Origin: Herpetosiphon geysericola
GTDB lineage: Bacteria; Chloroflexota; Chloroflexia; Chloroflexales; Herpetosiphonaceae
DNA: 64,000 nt
Assembly: GCF_001306135.1 (NCBI RefSeq)
Contig: NZ_LGKP01000022.1
Span: forward strand, 482,935-546,934
Reading direction: 5' to 3'
A program made the position numbers and the translations under genes. Each line of letters opens with the position of its first letter. The first letter of the stretch is position 1. The notes under the pieces are model-generated. The model worked only from the letters and a program-made list of their open reading frames with translations, did no database searches and was not told the origin of the DNA. This document shows positions 17,158-24,627 of the stretch, one piece after another.

Positions 17158-17178
17158 CGGCTATTTTAGCCGTTTTTT
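17158..17178 (+). terminator. Small terminator-like hairpin in the leader of the OYE-like gene
   Basis: CGGCTA (17158-17163), 3-nt loop, TAGCCG (17167-17172), then six T residues. It faces the plus strand between two divergent genes with no plus-strand gene upstream. It could block stray transcription or attenuate the following gene. Confidence 0.45.
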
Positions 17179-17240
17179 GGGCCTAAACAGCTTGTCAAAG
17201 CCGCTTGCTTCGGCGCACAATAGCAGCGGAGGTTTTGACC

Positions 17241-18140
17241 ATGCTACGTCTTTTTTCAGCGATTCAACTAGGAACACTCGCCTTAACCAATCGCTTGGTC
17301 GCTACGCCTGGCCCAAGCCGATTTAGCCATGGCGGCGGCTTTCTCAATCGGAGCCTGATTTTAGAATATGGGCGCTGGAGCAGCTATGGAATTGGCTTGA
17401 TCATCAGCGAGCCAGTGTTGGTTCAGCCAAACCCAAAGCTAGCCAAACCTGCCTTGAGTGCCGACGCACATATTCAGGCCTTTCGTACTTTGAACCAATG
17501 TTTGCACGAATACCAAAGCCAGTGCTTGCCACTCTTGCAGCTTGCCAGCCAACCAGAGCATATGCTTCAGCCAACCTATTGGCCTGGCTTGCGCGAACAA
17601 TTGCTGTTTGCTGCGTGGCGCGCTTATGCTGCTGGTTGCCCGGGCGTGGTGATTGATGCTAACGCTGGCTCGTTCTTTCATCAAATGCGGGTCAGCAAAC
17701 AAGTGCCGCCAACCTCGCGCAGCCAGTTATTGCTCGAAAGTATCGAGGCGATTCGCGGCTGGCTCGGGCGCCGCTTTGTGGTTGGGGTGCGCTTGGTCGT
17801 CGATGATCTCGTGCCCGATGGCGTGAGTTTGCAGGAAAGTCGAGTTTTGGCCCACGAATTAGTGGCAGCGGGCGTTGATCTGCTTGATATTGTAGTTGGG
17901 CGCTCGGTTGCGCCAATTGCCCAATTTCCTGGCTGGCAAATTCCGTTGGTGGCGGGCATTCGCAGCATTGTTGATGTGCCATTAATTGCCCATGGCATGC
18001 TTGGCGACCCATGGATTGCTGAAGATATGTTGCGCGAAGGCTGTGCCGATTTGGTAGGCCTTGAAGCAACAATTTCGGCCACCCCACATTGGCCAATTTG
18101 GGCGCGCCAGCAACTCGAACGCGGCGTTGAAGCAGCATGA
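17241..18140 (+). CDS. Divergent old-yellow-enzyme-like TIM-barrel protein
   Basis: 299 residues with NADH:flavin oxidoreductase/OYE layout: LFSAIQLGTLALTNRLVATP at the start, GVRLVVDD in the middle, PLIAHGMLGDPWIAEDMLREG and CADLVGLEA at the end. True OYE enzymes have a QLxHxGR motif and a HxxH/HxxN substrate pair with NxRxDxYGGS; here the first is QLASQPEH and the second ANAGSFFHQMRVSKQV. Ligand residues thus seem altered, and the protein is shorter than usual (family about 350 or more). Flavin binding is possible, normal ene-reductase activity doubtful. GGAGG supports the ATG at 17241. Confidence 0.75.
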   Translation: MLRLFSAIQLGTLALTNRLVATPGPSRFSHGGGFLNRSLILEYGRWSSYGIGLIISEPVLVQPNPKLAKPALSADAHIQAFRTLNQCLHEYQSQCLPLLQLASQPEHMLQPTYWPGLREQLLFAAWRAYAAGCPGVVIDANAGSFFHQMRVSKQVPPTSRSQLLLESIEAIRGWLGRRFVVGVRLVVDDLVPDGVSLQESRVLAHELVAAGVDLLDIVVGRSVAPIAQFPGWQIPLVAGIRSIVDVPLIAHGMLGDPWIAEDMLREGCADLVGLEATISATPHWPIWARQQLERGVEAA

Positions 18141-18159
18141 CGGGAGCCAGCCTGCGCCA

Positions 18160-18168
18160 TGGTATAAT
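18160..18168 (+). promoter_or_regulatory. Extended -10 promoter for the stand-alone receiver gene
   Basis: TGG followed by TATAAT (18163-18168), an extended -10 element, about 35 bp before the ATG at 18204. No convincing -35, as expected for extended -10 promoters. Confidence 0.6.
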
Positions 18169-18203
18169 AGCCAAACCATGGCGCTGAAAGAAGGATCGAA
18201 GAT

Positions 18204-18569
18204 ATGGCAAAAACAATCTTCATCATGGATGATGATCTCGCACTCCAGATGGTGATGGAGATCGCCCTGCGCGAGGTCGGCTATGAAGTCGTGCTGGCGA
18301 ATAACGGAGTCGAGGGCATTGCCCAACTTGAAACCTTAAAACCTGATCTGATTATTTCAGACATTATGATGCCAGAGATGGATGGGGTTGAGGCATTCAA
18401 TCAAATTCGCGAGCGGATACAGGATGAAGGCATTCCTATGGTGATCGTCACGGCGCTTAATCGTAAGCCATGGTTCAGCGACCTTGAAGAAGAGGGTGCT
18501 GTTATTTTACAAAAGCCGTTCGAGGTCGATACGTTCATCGACTTAATCAACACCATGGTGAGTGATTAG
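18204..18569 (+). CDS. Stand-alone response-regulator receiver (CheY-like)
   Basis: 121 residues, a single receiver domain. Acidic pocket Asp9-Asp10-Asp11, phospho-acceptor Asp53 in DLIISDIMMPEMDG, then VTAL and the conserved lysine in LQKPF. No output domain. It would pass phosphate in a relay or act by protein contact. AAGGAT ribosome site. It has its own promoter and no adjacent kinase. Confidence 0.9.
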   Translation: MAKTIFIMDDDLALQMVMEIALREVGYEVVLANNGVEGIAQLETLKPDLIISDIMMPEMDGVEAFNQIRERIQDEGIPMVIVTALNRKPWFSDLEEEGAVILQKPFEVDTFIDLINTMVSD

Positions 18570-18653
18570 TGTTCTTTTTGTGCCGACCAGTGCGACCATG
18601 TTCGTCGCGATGGTCTCATTCTCCAATGTAATTCGCCTATTTTTACGACGATA

Positions 18654-18686
18654 CCCCTTGCGGTTAACCAAACCCAAGGGGATTTT
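18654..18686 (+). terminator. Terminator after the receiver gene
   Basis: Stem CCCCTTG (18654-18660) and CAAGGGG (18675-18681) with a 14-nt loop, followed by ATTTTG. It lies 85 bp past the receiver stop. Confidence 0.55.
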
Positions 18687-18811
18687 GCTGCCCAAAATGG
18701 GCCAATTGTGAAAATTGCTCAATTTCTCATCCAAAATTCTTTTGATTTTTGCCCCTGAATATGATAGCGTAGCAAGCGACGAACAAACACTCGCCCTATG
18801 GAGGCTTTGCG

Positions 18812-19588
18812 ATGAGTGATCGCCCAAATGAAGATAAGAAATTGCACGATCCAAAAGCAACAGTGCAGTTAACCGCTGACGATTTGGCCGCCATGCGAGC
18901 CGAATTGCAACAAGAAAAAGATAAAGCTAATCAATTTGCCACCACTCGTTTGAACGAGGCCGATGCTGCTCCGGCAACCAACAAAAAGTTGGAAAATCCG
19001 TATGCAACTGTCCAACTCAACCCTGAGGAGATGGCAGCGTTGCGTGCTGAAGCATTGCGGGTGAAGGCCGAGGCCCAAGCTGCTCAGGCTGCCCAAGCGG
19101 TTCAAGCTGCGCCAGATAATGTTAGCTCAATGCGCGGCGGCGCGGTAGCGAACACTCAATCAGCTCCCGCCAACCATCAATCGTTCCCTGATCAAACGGT
19201 GATTATGAGCCCAGGTCAGGCCCGCGCCCAATATGGCAATGCGCCAGTTGATCAATCGTATCCAGCCCAAGCGCAAAATCAATATGCGCCACCAGCACAG
19301 AACCAATACGCGCCGCCAGCACAGAACCAATACGCGCCACCAGCCCAAAATCAATATGCGCCACCAGCACAGAACCAATATGCGCCGCCAAGCCAACAAG
19401 GCTATGGCCAAGGCCAAAACTATCAAAATGTGCAGCAAAGCTATAATCCGCCAGCCCAAAGCGGCTTTACTGCACCACCAGCGCCGCTCAACAACGAGAA
19501 TTTCTTGCAAAAGTATGGAATTTATCTGTTGATTGGCTTTGGAGCAACTTTGATCGTTGCCGCTATTTTGTTGCTGGTGGTTGGTTAA
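18812..19588 (+). CDS. Tail-anchored protein with repeated TVQL motifs and an octapeptide repeat
   Basis: 258 residues, family not recognised. The N-terminal half has two copies of a unit KL-x-(D/N)P-x-ATVQL followed by an acidic/leucine helix (Thr17, Thr66), and a third, looser site at Thr129 (DQTVIM). Next are five exact or near-exact AQNQYAPP octapeptides (about 154-193), a Gly/Gln/Pro-rich stretch, and a single C-terminal helix GIYLLIGFGATLIVAAILLLVVG, giving a tail anchor. The repeated T-V-x-L/M sites look like candidate Ser/Thr-kinase or FHA-docking sites; that is inference. GGAGG precedes the ATG. Confidence 0.8.
   Translation: MSDRPNEDKKLHDPKATVQLTADDLAAMRAELQQEKDKANQFATTRLNEADAAPATNKKLENPYATVQLNPEEMAALRAEALRVKAEAQAAQAAQAVQAAPDNVSSMRGGAVANTQSAPANHQSFPDQTVIMSPGQARAQYGNAPVDQSYPAQAQNQYAPPAQNQYAPPAQNQYAPPAQNQYAPPAQNQYAPPSQQGYGQGQNYQNVQQSYNPPAQSGFTAPPAPLNNENFLQKYGIYLLIGFGATLIVAAILLLVVG
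19271..19390 (+). repeat. Five tandem 24-bp coding repeats
   Basis: Five consecutive 24-bp units encode AQNQYAPP. Copies differ only at a few synonymous positions (caa/cag, tat/tac, gcc/gca). Unit number could change by slippage while keeping frame. Confidence 0.9.
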
Positions 19589-19595
19589 TTGTTCT

Positions 19596-19629
19596 AAGCG
19601 AGCAGTTTAAGCCTGCTCGCTTTTTTTTA
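19596..19629 (+). terminator. Terminator after the tail-anchored repeat protein
   Basis: AAGCGAGCAG (19596-19605), 7-nt loop, CTGCTCGCTT (19613-19622), running into a T-tract. Canonical intrinsic terminator. Confidence 0.85.
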
Positions 19630-19637
19630 GGCGTTGC

Positions 19638-20393
19638 ATGATTGAGCTATTGCAGTCAATTGAAGCCAGTGTGCAGCAGGTCGCTGCCGAAGTTTGTACC
19701 CTGATTCAGGTTCCGCCGTTTGTGGCCTTGATTCACCCCGCTGATCCAGCGCCATGGTTTAATTATGCTATGCCCGTTGCGCCGCTCAATCCTGCTGCTG
19801 CCAATTTGCCAGCTTTGCGCCAGGTGTTTCAGCAACATCAACGCCAACTGCGCTTCGAATGGACCCGTGAGCTGTGGCCAGAATTAGAATCAATGCTGAA
19901 AGCTGCGGGCATCAAGGTCGATCATAGTAACCCGCAGATGATTTGCCCGCCTGCGCAGTTTAAGCCCTACCACAACCCAACTATTGAACTGCGTTGGCTG
20001 ACAACCGCCGATGATTTGGGGTTATATCGTCAGGTAACGCGGCTTGGCTTTGGCGATTATTCAGCAATTGGCCAAGCTGATGTTGATAGCTTGCACGAGG
20101 CTTTGAATGCTGGTTGGCGCTATGCTATGGCGCTGATTGAGGGCGAATTGGCAGCGGTTGGTGGCTATAAACCAACCAGTTCTGGCGTGGTCGAATTGGT
20201 TGCGATTGCAACGCTGCCTGTTTGGCGCAGACGCGGGGCGGCAGCGAGTTTAACCAGTTTTTTGGTTGCCGACCATTATGCCAAGGCTGGCAAATTGGCA
20301 TTTTTGTTTGCCGCCGATGCGATTGCCCAAGCAACCTACGCCAAAATTGGCTTTCAACACATTGCCACCCATTTGGCAGCAACCGAGGAGTAG
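19638..20393 (+). CDS. GNAT-family N-acetyltransferase
   Basis: 251 residues. The C-terminal half (about 115-245) has GNAT features: VVELVAIATLPVWRRRGAAASLTSFLV corresponds to strand 4 and the acetyl-CoA pyrophosphate loop (R-R-x-G-x-A variant), ending with YAKIGFQHIATH. The N-terminal 110 residues are a less conserved extension. Acceptor unknown. The gene ends 3 bp before the M1 peptidase start, whose ribosome site overlaps this stop. Confidence 0.8.
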   Translation: MIELLQSIEASVQQVAAEVCTLIQVPPFVALIHPADPAPWFNYAMPVAPLNPAAANLPALRQVFQQHQRQLRFEWTRELWPELESMLKAAGIKVDHSNPQMICPPAQFKPYHNPTIELRWLTTADDLGLYRQVTRLGFGDYSAIGQADVDSLHEALNAGWRYAMALIEGELAAVGGYKPTSSGVVELVAIATLPVWRRRGAAASLTSFLVADHYAKAGKLAFLFAADAIAQATYAKIGFQHIATHLAATEE

Positions 20394-20396
20394 CCC

Positions 20397-21962
20397 ATGC
20401 GTCGTTGGCTTTATCTGGGGCTTGTATTGATAGTGGTTGGCTGTGGCCAAGCGCCGCCCGCGAACAGCAATCAAGCAGCGCTTGCCAACCCAACAATTGA
20501 GCCAACGCTGGTTGATCTCAGGGCGTTGATTACGTGGGAGCCAGTGCCTGCCTATACGCCACCAGTTCCAACCCCAACCTTGATTCCGCTGCCAGTTCAA
20601 CCAACGCCAATTGCTGATGCTTGGCCAAACGAGCAAGCAATTGCGCTACGCCCAGCATTTGCCAGCGATGCCGCTAACCAGAGCATGCCACGTTATGCCA
20701 TGCAGATCACGCTTGATCCGGCGGCAGGCAGTTATAGCGGCAGCCAAGTTATTACCTATACCAACACGACGGGCGCAAGCATTGATAGTTTGGTGTTGCG
20801 TTCGTACCCTAATTTTCCGCCCGATGTGCAAGGCGATGGTGGCGACACAACCCTGAATGTAACCAAGGTGTGGAGTAATGCTGGCGAACTCACGATTAAT
20901 CGCGAAGCCGAAAATACGGCCTTTCGGATTAAGCTTGCCAGCACGCTTGCGCCCAATCAGCAAGTCGTGATCAACACAAGTTTTGCTGGCACGATCAAGG
21001 CTTGGCCCGACGGCTCGTATCCCTTGCTTTCGGCCTACCCAATGCTGGCGGTTTGGGATGCTGCTGCCAACGATTGGCGTATGGATGTGACCCGTTTCCC
21101 TGATCGGGTGTTGGCTGAAACAGCGCTTTATCTGGTCGAACTAACCTTGCCCGCCGAGCTTGAGGTGATTGGCGCTGGCAGTTTACTGCGCCAAAATGCC
21201 GATCGCAGCGTTCGCACCTATGTGAGCGGGCCAGTTCGCGAGTGGGCTGCCGCAGTTGGCACATTTTCAAGTAGCAGCACGCTGCTCGATGAGATTGAAG
21301 TGACCGCCTATGGCCCCGAGTATCTTGACCTTGAGCGAGTGCGCGAGATGGCGGTGGGGGCGTTGCGCAGCTATCAAGCCAAATTTGGCGCCTATCCCTA
21401 TCGCAAGCTCGATGTGCATGTGATGCCATGGGATAGTCGTGGTGGGATCGAATATCCCGCCTATACGATTATTCTGGTCGATTCGGTGGTTAATCGCGAG
21501 ATTGATTATGTGGTGTTTCACGAGGTTGCGCATCAGTGGTGGTATGGCATGCTGGGCAATGATATTTATCGCGAGGCTTGGCTCGACGAGGCCTTGGCCA
21601 ATTATCTGACCTACGTTGCGACTCAAGCTGTGCTTGGTCAAGCAGCCGCCAATAGCTATTACGCAGGCGAAATCGAGCGCCTAGAGCGCAGCAATCAAGC
21701 CAATGGCAACTGGCCAGCAGGCTTAGCGATTAACGAATATCCCTCATTCAATAGCTATTATCGCGCAGTTTATGGCAAAGGCGCGGCGATGCTCCATCAA
21801 CTCCGCATCAAGCTTGGCGATCAAGCCTTCTTCCAAGGACTTGGCCAACTCCACACCCAGCAACGCTATCAGATTATTAGCCGCAGCGATTTTCAAGCTG
21901 CCATGGAGCAAACCAGCGGCCAAACGTTAGGCGAGTGGCTGGATCGCTGGCTCGACTGGTGA
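20397..21962 (+). CDS. M1-family zinc aminopeptidase-like lipoprotein
   Basis: 521 residues. Signal peptide with lipobox VVGC (Cys16), then a low-complexity Pro/Thr segment to about residue 70. The catalytic domain has HEVAH at 375-379 and the third zinc ligand Glu398 (HExxH-x18-E), as in M1 gluzincins, with the upstream GGIEYPAYTII segment in the place of the GAMEN motif. It is shorter than full M1 enzymes because the C-terminal helical domain is missing. Predicted outer-face peptidase. GAGGAG lies within the upstream stop region. Its 3' end overlaps the convergent MBL gene by 36 bp. Confidence 0.88.
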   Translation: MRRWLYLGLVLIVVGCGQAPPANSNQAALANPTIEPTLVDLRALITWEPVPAYTPPVPTPTLIPLPVQPTPIADAWPNEQAIALRPAFASDAANQSMPRYAMQITLDPAAGSYSGSQVITYTNTTGASIDSLVLRSYPNFPPDVQGDGGDTTLNVTKVWSNAGELTINREAENTAFRIKLASTLAPNQQVVINTSFAGTIKAWPDGSYPLLSAYPMLAVWDAAANDWRMDVTRFPDRVLAETALYLVELTLPAELEVIGAGSLLRQNADRSVRTYVSGPVREWAAAVGTFSSSSTLLDEIEVTAYGPEYLDLERVREMAVGALRSYQAKFGAYPYRKLDVHVMPWDSRGGIEYPAYTIILVDSVVNREIDYVVFHEVAHQWWYGMLGNDIYREAWLDEALANYLTYVATQAVLGQAAANSYYAGEIERLERSNQANGNWPAGLAINEYPSFNSYYRAVYGKGAAMLHQLRIKLGDQAFFQGLGQLHTQQRYQIISRSDFQAAMEQTSGQTLGEWLDRWLDW

Positions 21963-22898
21963 GAACGACTGGCCTTGCGAGCGTTCGTTGATTGTGGCCA
22001 ATAAATCGACCTGCATGCCTTCGCGAGCCACAAATGCCAAGGGATACACCGCTTGGGCATCGGCCTCGATCTGGTCGATTTGGCTATCGGTGTGGGCTGG
22101 CTCGTGATGAAACAAGGCAATTTGCTTAATATTCGCGACGTGGGCCAATTCGATTGCCATTTCCCAGGTGCTATGGCCCCAGCCTTGGCGGCTGGCCTTG
22201 GGGTTGGCATATTCGGTTGGCGTATAGTGGGCATCGTGAATAATTAATTCGCTATCCCGGGCAAAATTGGCCAAGCGTTGATCGGTGCCAATGTACGATT
22301 CAATATCGGTGGCGTAGACCGCGCTGACCCCATTTTGCTCAACCCGATAGCACATCGAGCCGCCGCGAGGGTGGCCTAACGAATGATAGGCGCGAATTTC
22401 CACCGAGCCAGCAGGACATTGCTCATGCTCATCGTTAGCAATGCGCAGCGGCGTAGGCGCGTCTGCATTCCACCATAAGCGCTCGCCACCTTCGATTAAC
22501 AAGGTGCGGCGGCGGGCCAATAAGCCTGGCCGTTCAGCCAACATTGAATGCGATGAAGCGCTAGCCAACAATTCCCAAACTCGATCTTGGTACAGATTCC
22601 ACGGGGCTACGATATAGATCATCTGATCTTCGCGATAGAGTGGGGGGAAATGCGGCAAGCCTTGAATATGATCATGGTGATAATGGGAAAGCAAAATCAA
22701 AATTGGGCGGGGATTGACTTGGTTTAATAATTGATGCCCAAGCTCCACAATGCCAGTGCCAGCATCAAAAATCAATTGCTGGCCTGCTACGCGCATTTCA
22801 ACACACGAAGTATTGCCACCTGTTTTGCTAAACTCAGCGCCAGTGCTAGGATGACTGCCGCGCACTCCCCAAAATTGGGTTACAAATTCCTGCGTCAT
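21927..22898 (-). CDS. Metallo-beta-lactamase-fold hydrolase
   Basis: 323 residues. Starts with FWGVRGSHPSTG and GGNTSCVE, DAGTGIVELG, then the metal motif HYHHDH (HxHxDH), later AYHSLGHPRGG, YATDIES, and HDAHYT and FHHEP near the end. This is the one-domain MBL family related to RNase Z/phosphodiesterase-like proteins. Substrate unknown. A closely similar gene is at 61509-62426. GAGGG ribosome site. Confidence 0.85.
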   Translation of the reverse strand: MTQEFVTQFWGVRGSHPSTGAEFSKTGGNTSCVEMRVAGQQLIFDAGTGIVELGHQLLNQVNPRPILILLSHYHHDHIQGLPHFPPLYREDQMIYIVAPWNLYQDRVWELLASASSHSMLAERPGLLARRRTLLIEGGERLWWNADAPTPLRIANDEHEQCPAGSVEIRAYHSLGHPRGGSMCYRVEQNGVSAVYATDIESYIGTDQRLANFARDSELIIHDAHYTPTEYANPKASRQGWGHSTWEMAIELAHVANIKQIALFHHEPAHTDSQIDQIEADAQAVYPLAFVAREGMQVDLLATINERSQGQSFSPVEPAIQPLA

Positions 22899-22921
22899 GA
22901 GTGCCCTCGATGTTGCAATGC

Positions 22922-23209
22922 TTACTCGTCACGTAATTCTACGATTGGGGTATTGGTTAAGAGATGTTCATGCACAATTCGGTTAATCGCTGTGCCATTA
23001 AGTTGGCAATAGACGACCCGTCCGGGCTGAATGATTGCGTTTGGGCCACGTTCACAGCGACCAAGGCAGTTGCTCAGACGTACTTCAACGGTTGCGTGTA
23101 AATCGGCAGCAGCAAGTGCATGCAGAAAGTGTTGTTGCACCTCGGCCAGTTGGCTTCCACAGTGCAATCCATGACAAAGATAGATGCGATACGTTGATTG
23201 CTGATTCAT
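22922..23209 (-). CDS. Thioredoxin-like [2Fe-2S] ferredoxin
   Basis: 95 residues. Cys12, Cys17, Cys48 and Cys52 form the C-x4-C and C-x3-C pattern of thioredoxin-fold [2Fe-2S] ferredoxins (LCHGLHCGSQ and LSNCLGRCERGPN). Probably a small electron carrier; partner not visible nearby. It has its own strong promoter. Confidence 0.88.
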   Translation of the reverse strand: MNQQSTYRIYLCHGLHCGSQLAEVQQHFLHALAAADLHATVEVRLSNCLGRCERGPNAIIQPGRVVYCQLNGTAINRIVHEHLLTNTPIVELRDE

Positions 23210-23241
23210 TCAGTGTGCTATTTCACCCGTTCTCTATGGGT

Positions 23242-23270
23242 ATGATAGGCCAGCGCCTAGCTGCTGTCAA
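23242..23270 (-). promoter_or_regulatory. Promoter of the [2Fe-2S] ferredoxin
   Basis: On the minus strand: TTGACA (23270-23265), 17-nt spacer, TATCAT (23247-23242). Predicted start near 23235, leader about 26 nt to the ATG at 23209. Confidence 0.8.
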
Positions 23271-23362
23271 CAGCAATCTCCGCCTATTTTGGGTATAACC
23301 ACGCTTTTTTAATTTTAGCCCACCGCCGATAATCTGTTAGGCTGGCTCGTTCATTGCTGCTT

Positions 23363-23398
23363 AAATAGCCAAGCTCTCAGGCGTATTTGGCCTTGAGA
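23363..23398 (-). terminator. Hairpin after the receiver-kinase gene
   Basis: Inverted repeat AAGCTCTCA and TGAGAGCTT (within about 23370-23402), on the downstream side of the minus-strand stop at 23410, followed on that strand by a moderately T-rich stretch (TTGGCTATTTAAG). Confidence 0.55.
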
Positions 23399-23409
23399 GC
23401 TTGCAGAAT

Positions 23410-24603
23410 TTATTGATGATTAACTGGCAGTTGCAGGGTGAAGATGCTGCCAACGCCAACGGTGCTTTCGAGCGCAATCGTGCCGTTGTGAGCCTCAGCA
23501 ACGTGTTTGGCAATCACCAAGCCTAATCCCGCCCCGCCAACGCTGGCCAAGGTATCATCCAAGCGTACAAATGGCTCGAAAATCCGTTCAAAGTCGGCTT
23601 CGGGAATGCCCACACCGTTATCGCGAATCGAAACCCGCACCAATTGATCATCTTGATAGACCGAAACTTGAATCACGCCGCCAGCATTGGTGTATTGGCT
23701 GGCATTCTCCAACAAGTGGCGCACTGCATTATCAACGCCATGCACATCCATATTAATCATCAAGGGCGTTTGGATGCCACCAACGTAGATATTGCGCACC
23801 AAGGTTTGGTTTTTCTCGCCAAAGGTCGGTTGCATATCGTTGCAAATCGATTGGACGAGGCCGCGCAAATCTGCTTGGGCAAAATCCATTTGGTTGGAGC
23901 GCACTTGTTGTAGGTAAATTAGGTCGTTGATATGGCGTAACAGCCGCGTGCTATTGCGTTTCATCAATTCTAAGGCTTCGCGTTGACCTTCGTTAACTGG
24001 GCCAAGCGCTTGCATATTCAGTAAATCAAGGTAGCCGTGAATGACGGTTAATGGCGTGCGTAGCTCGTGCGAGATCGTCGCCAAGAAATCGTTTTTAGCC
24101 TGATCGAGCCGCGTTAGGCGATTATTGGCGTTCTCCAACTCGCGCACATGCGATTCCAAGCGCCCGACCAGTTGTTGGCTATATTCGCGCATCACAGTGG
24201 GGGCATCGCTGCTGGCTAGCACTTCGCGCGTGCCGCCAATATAACTGGCCACCAAATCGGGCAAGGCGCGAGGGTCGATTGGCTTGGAGATATAGCCATC
24301 GCAGCCAGCAGCCAAGGCCCGTTCGCGATCGCCAGGCGTGGTGTTGGCCGTCAGGGCCACAATTGGCACATCTGCAAGTTGTGGCGTGGCTTTGAATTTG
24401 GTGGTTAATTCATAGCCATTCAAACCTGGCAAATTAATATCCATCAGAATCAAATCTGGGCGATCAGTTTGGGCCGATTTCCAACCTTCGTTGCCGTCAT
24501 TGGCGATGATAATCTGATAGCCACGGGTTGCAAGCACCCGCCGAACCAAGCGTTGATTATCGTGATTATCTTCAATGTAGAGAACCCGCGTCGAACCTGC
24601 CAT
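23410..24603 (-). CDS. Hybrid receiver-histidine kinase
   Basis: 397 residues: an N-terminal receiver (phospho-acceptor Asp55 in DLILMDINLPG), a short coiled linker, then HisKA with the H-box [12 protein letters not shown] and an HATPase_c domain (N-box NAVRHLLENA, G boxes DNGVGIPE and GGAGLGLVI). Cytoplasmic, no TM or input domain. The receiver probably takes signal from the membrane kinase encoded 24 bp upstream in the same operon. AAGGAA ribosome site. Confidence 0.92.
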   Translation of the reverse strand: MAGSTRVLYIEDNHDNQRLVRRVLATRGYQIIIANDGNEGWKSAQTDRPDLILMDINLPGLNGYELTTKFKATPQLADVPIVALTANTTPGDRERALAAGCDGYISKPIDPRALPDLVASYIGGTREVLASSDAPTVMREYSQQLVGRLESHVRELENANNRLTRLDQAKNDFLATISHELRTPLTVIHGYLDLLNMQALGPVNEGQREALELMKRNSTRLLRHINDLIYLQQVRSNQMDFAQADLRGLVQSICNDMQPTFGEKNQTLVRNIYVGGIQTPLMINMDVHGVDNAVRHLLENASQYTNAGGVIQVSVYQDDQLVRVSIRDNGVGIPEADFERIFEPFVRLDDTLASVGGAGLGLVIAKHVAEAHNGTIALESTVGVGSIFTLQLPVNHQ

Positions 24604-24627
24604 GACGGTTATTTCCTTCTAACTAGG

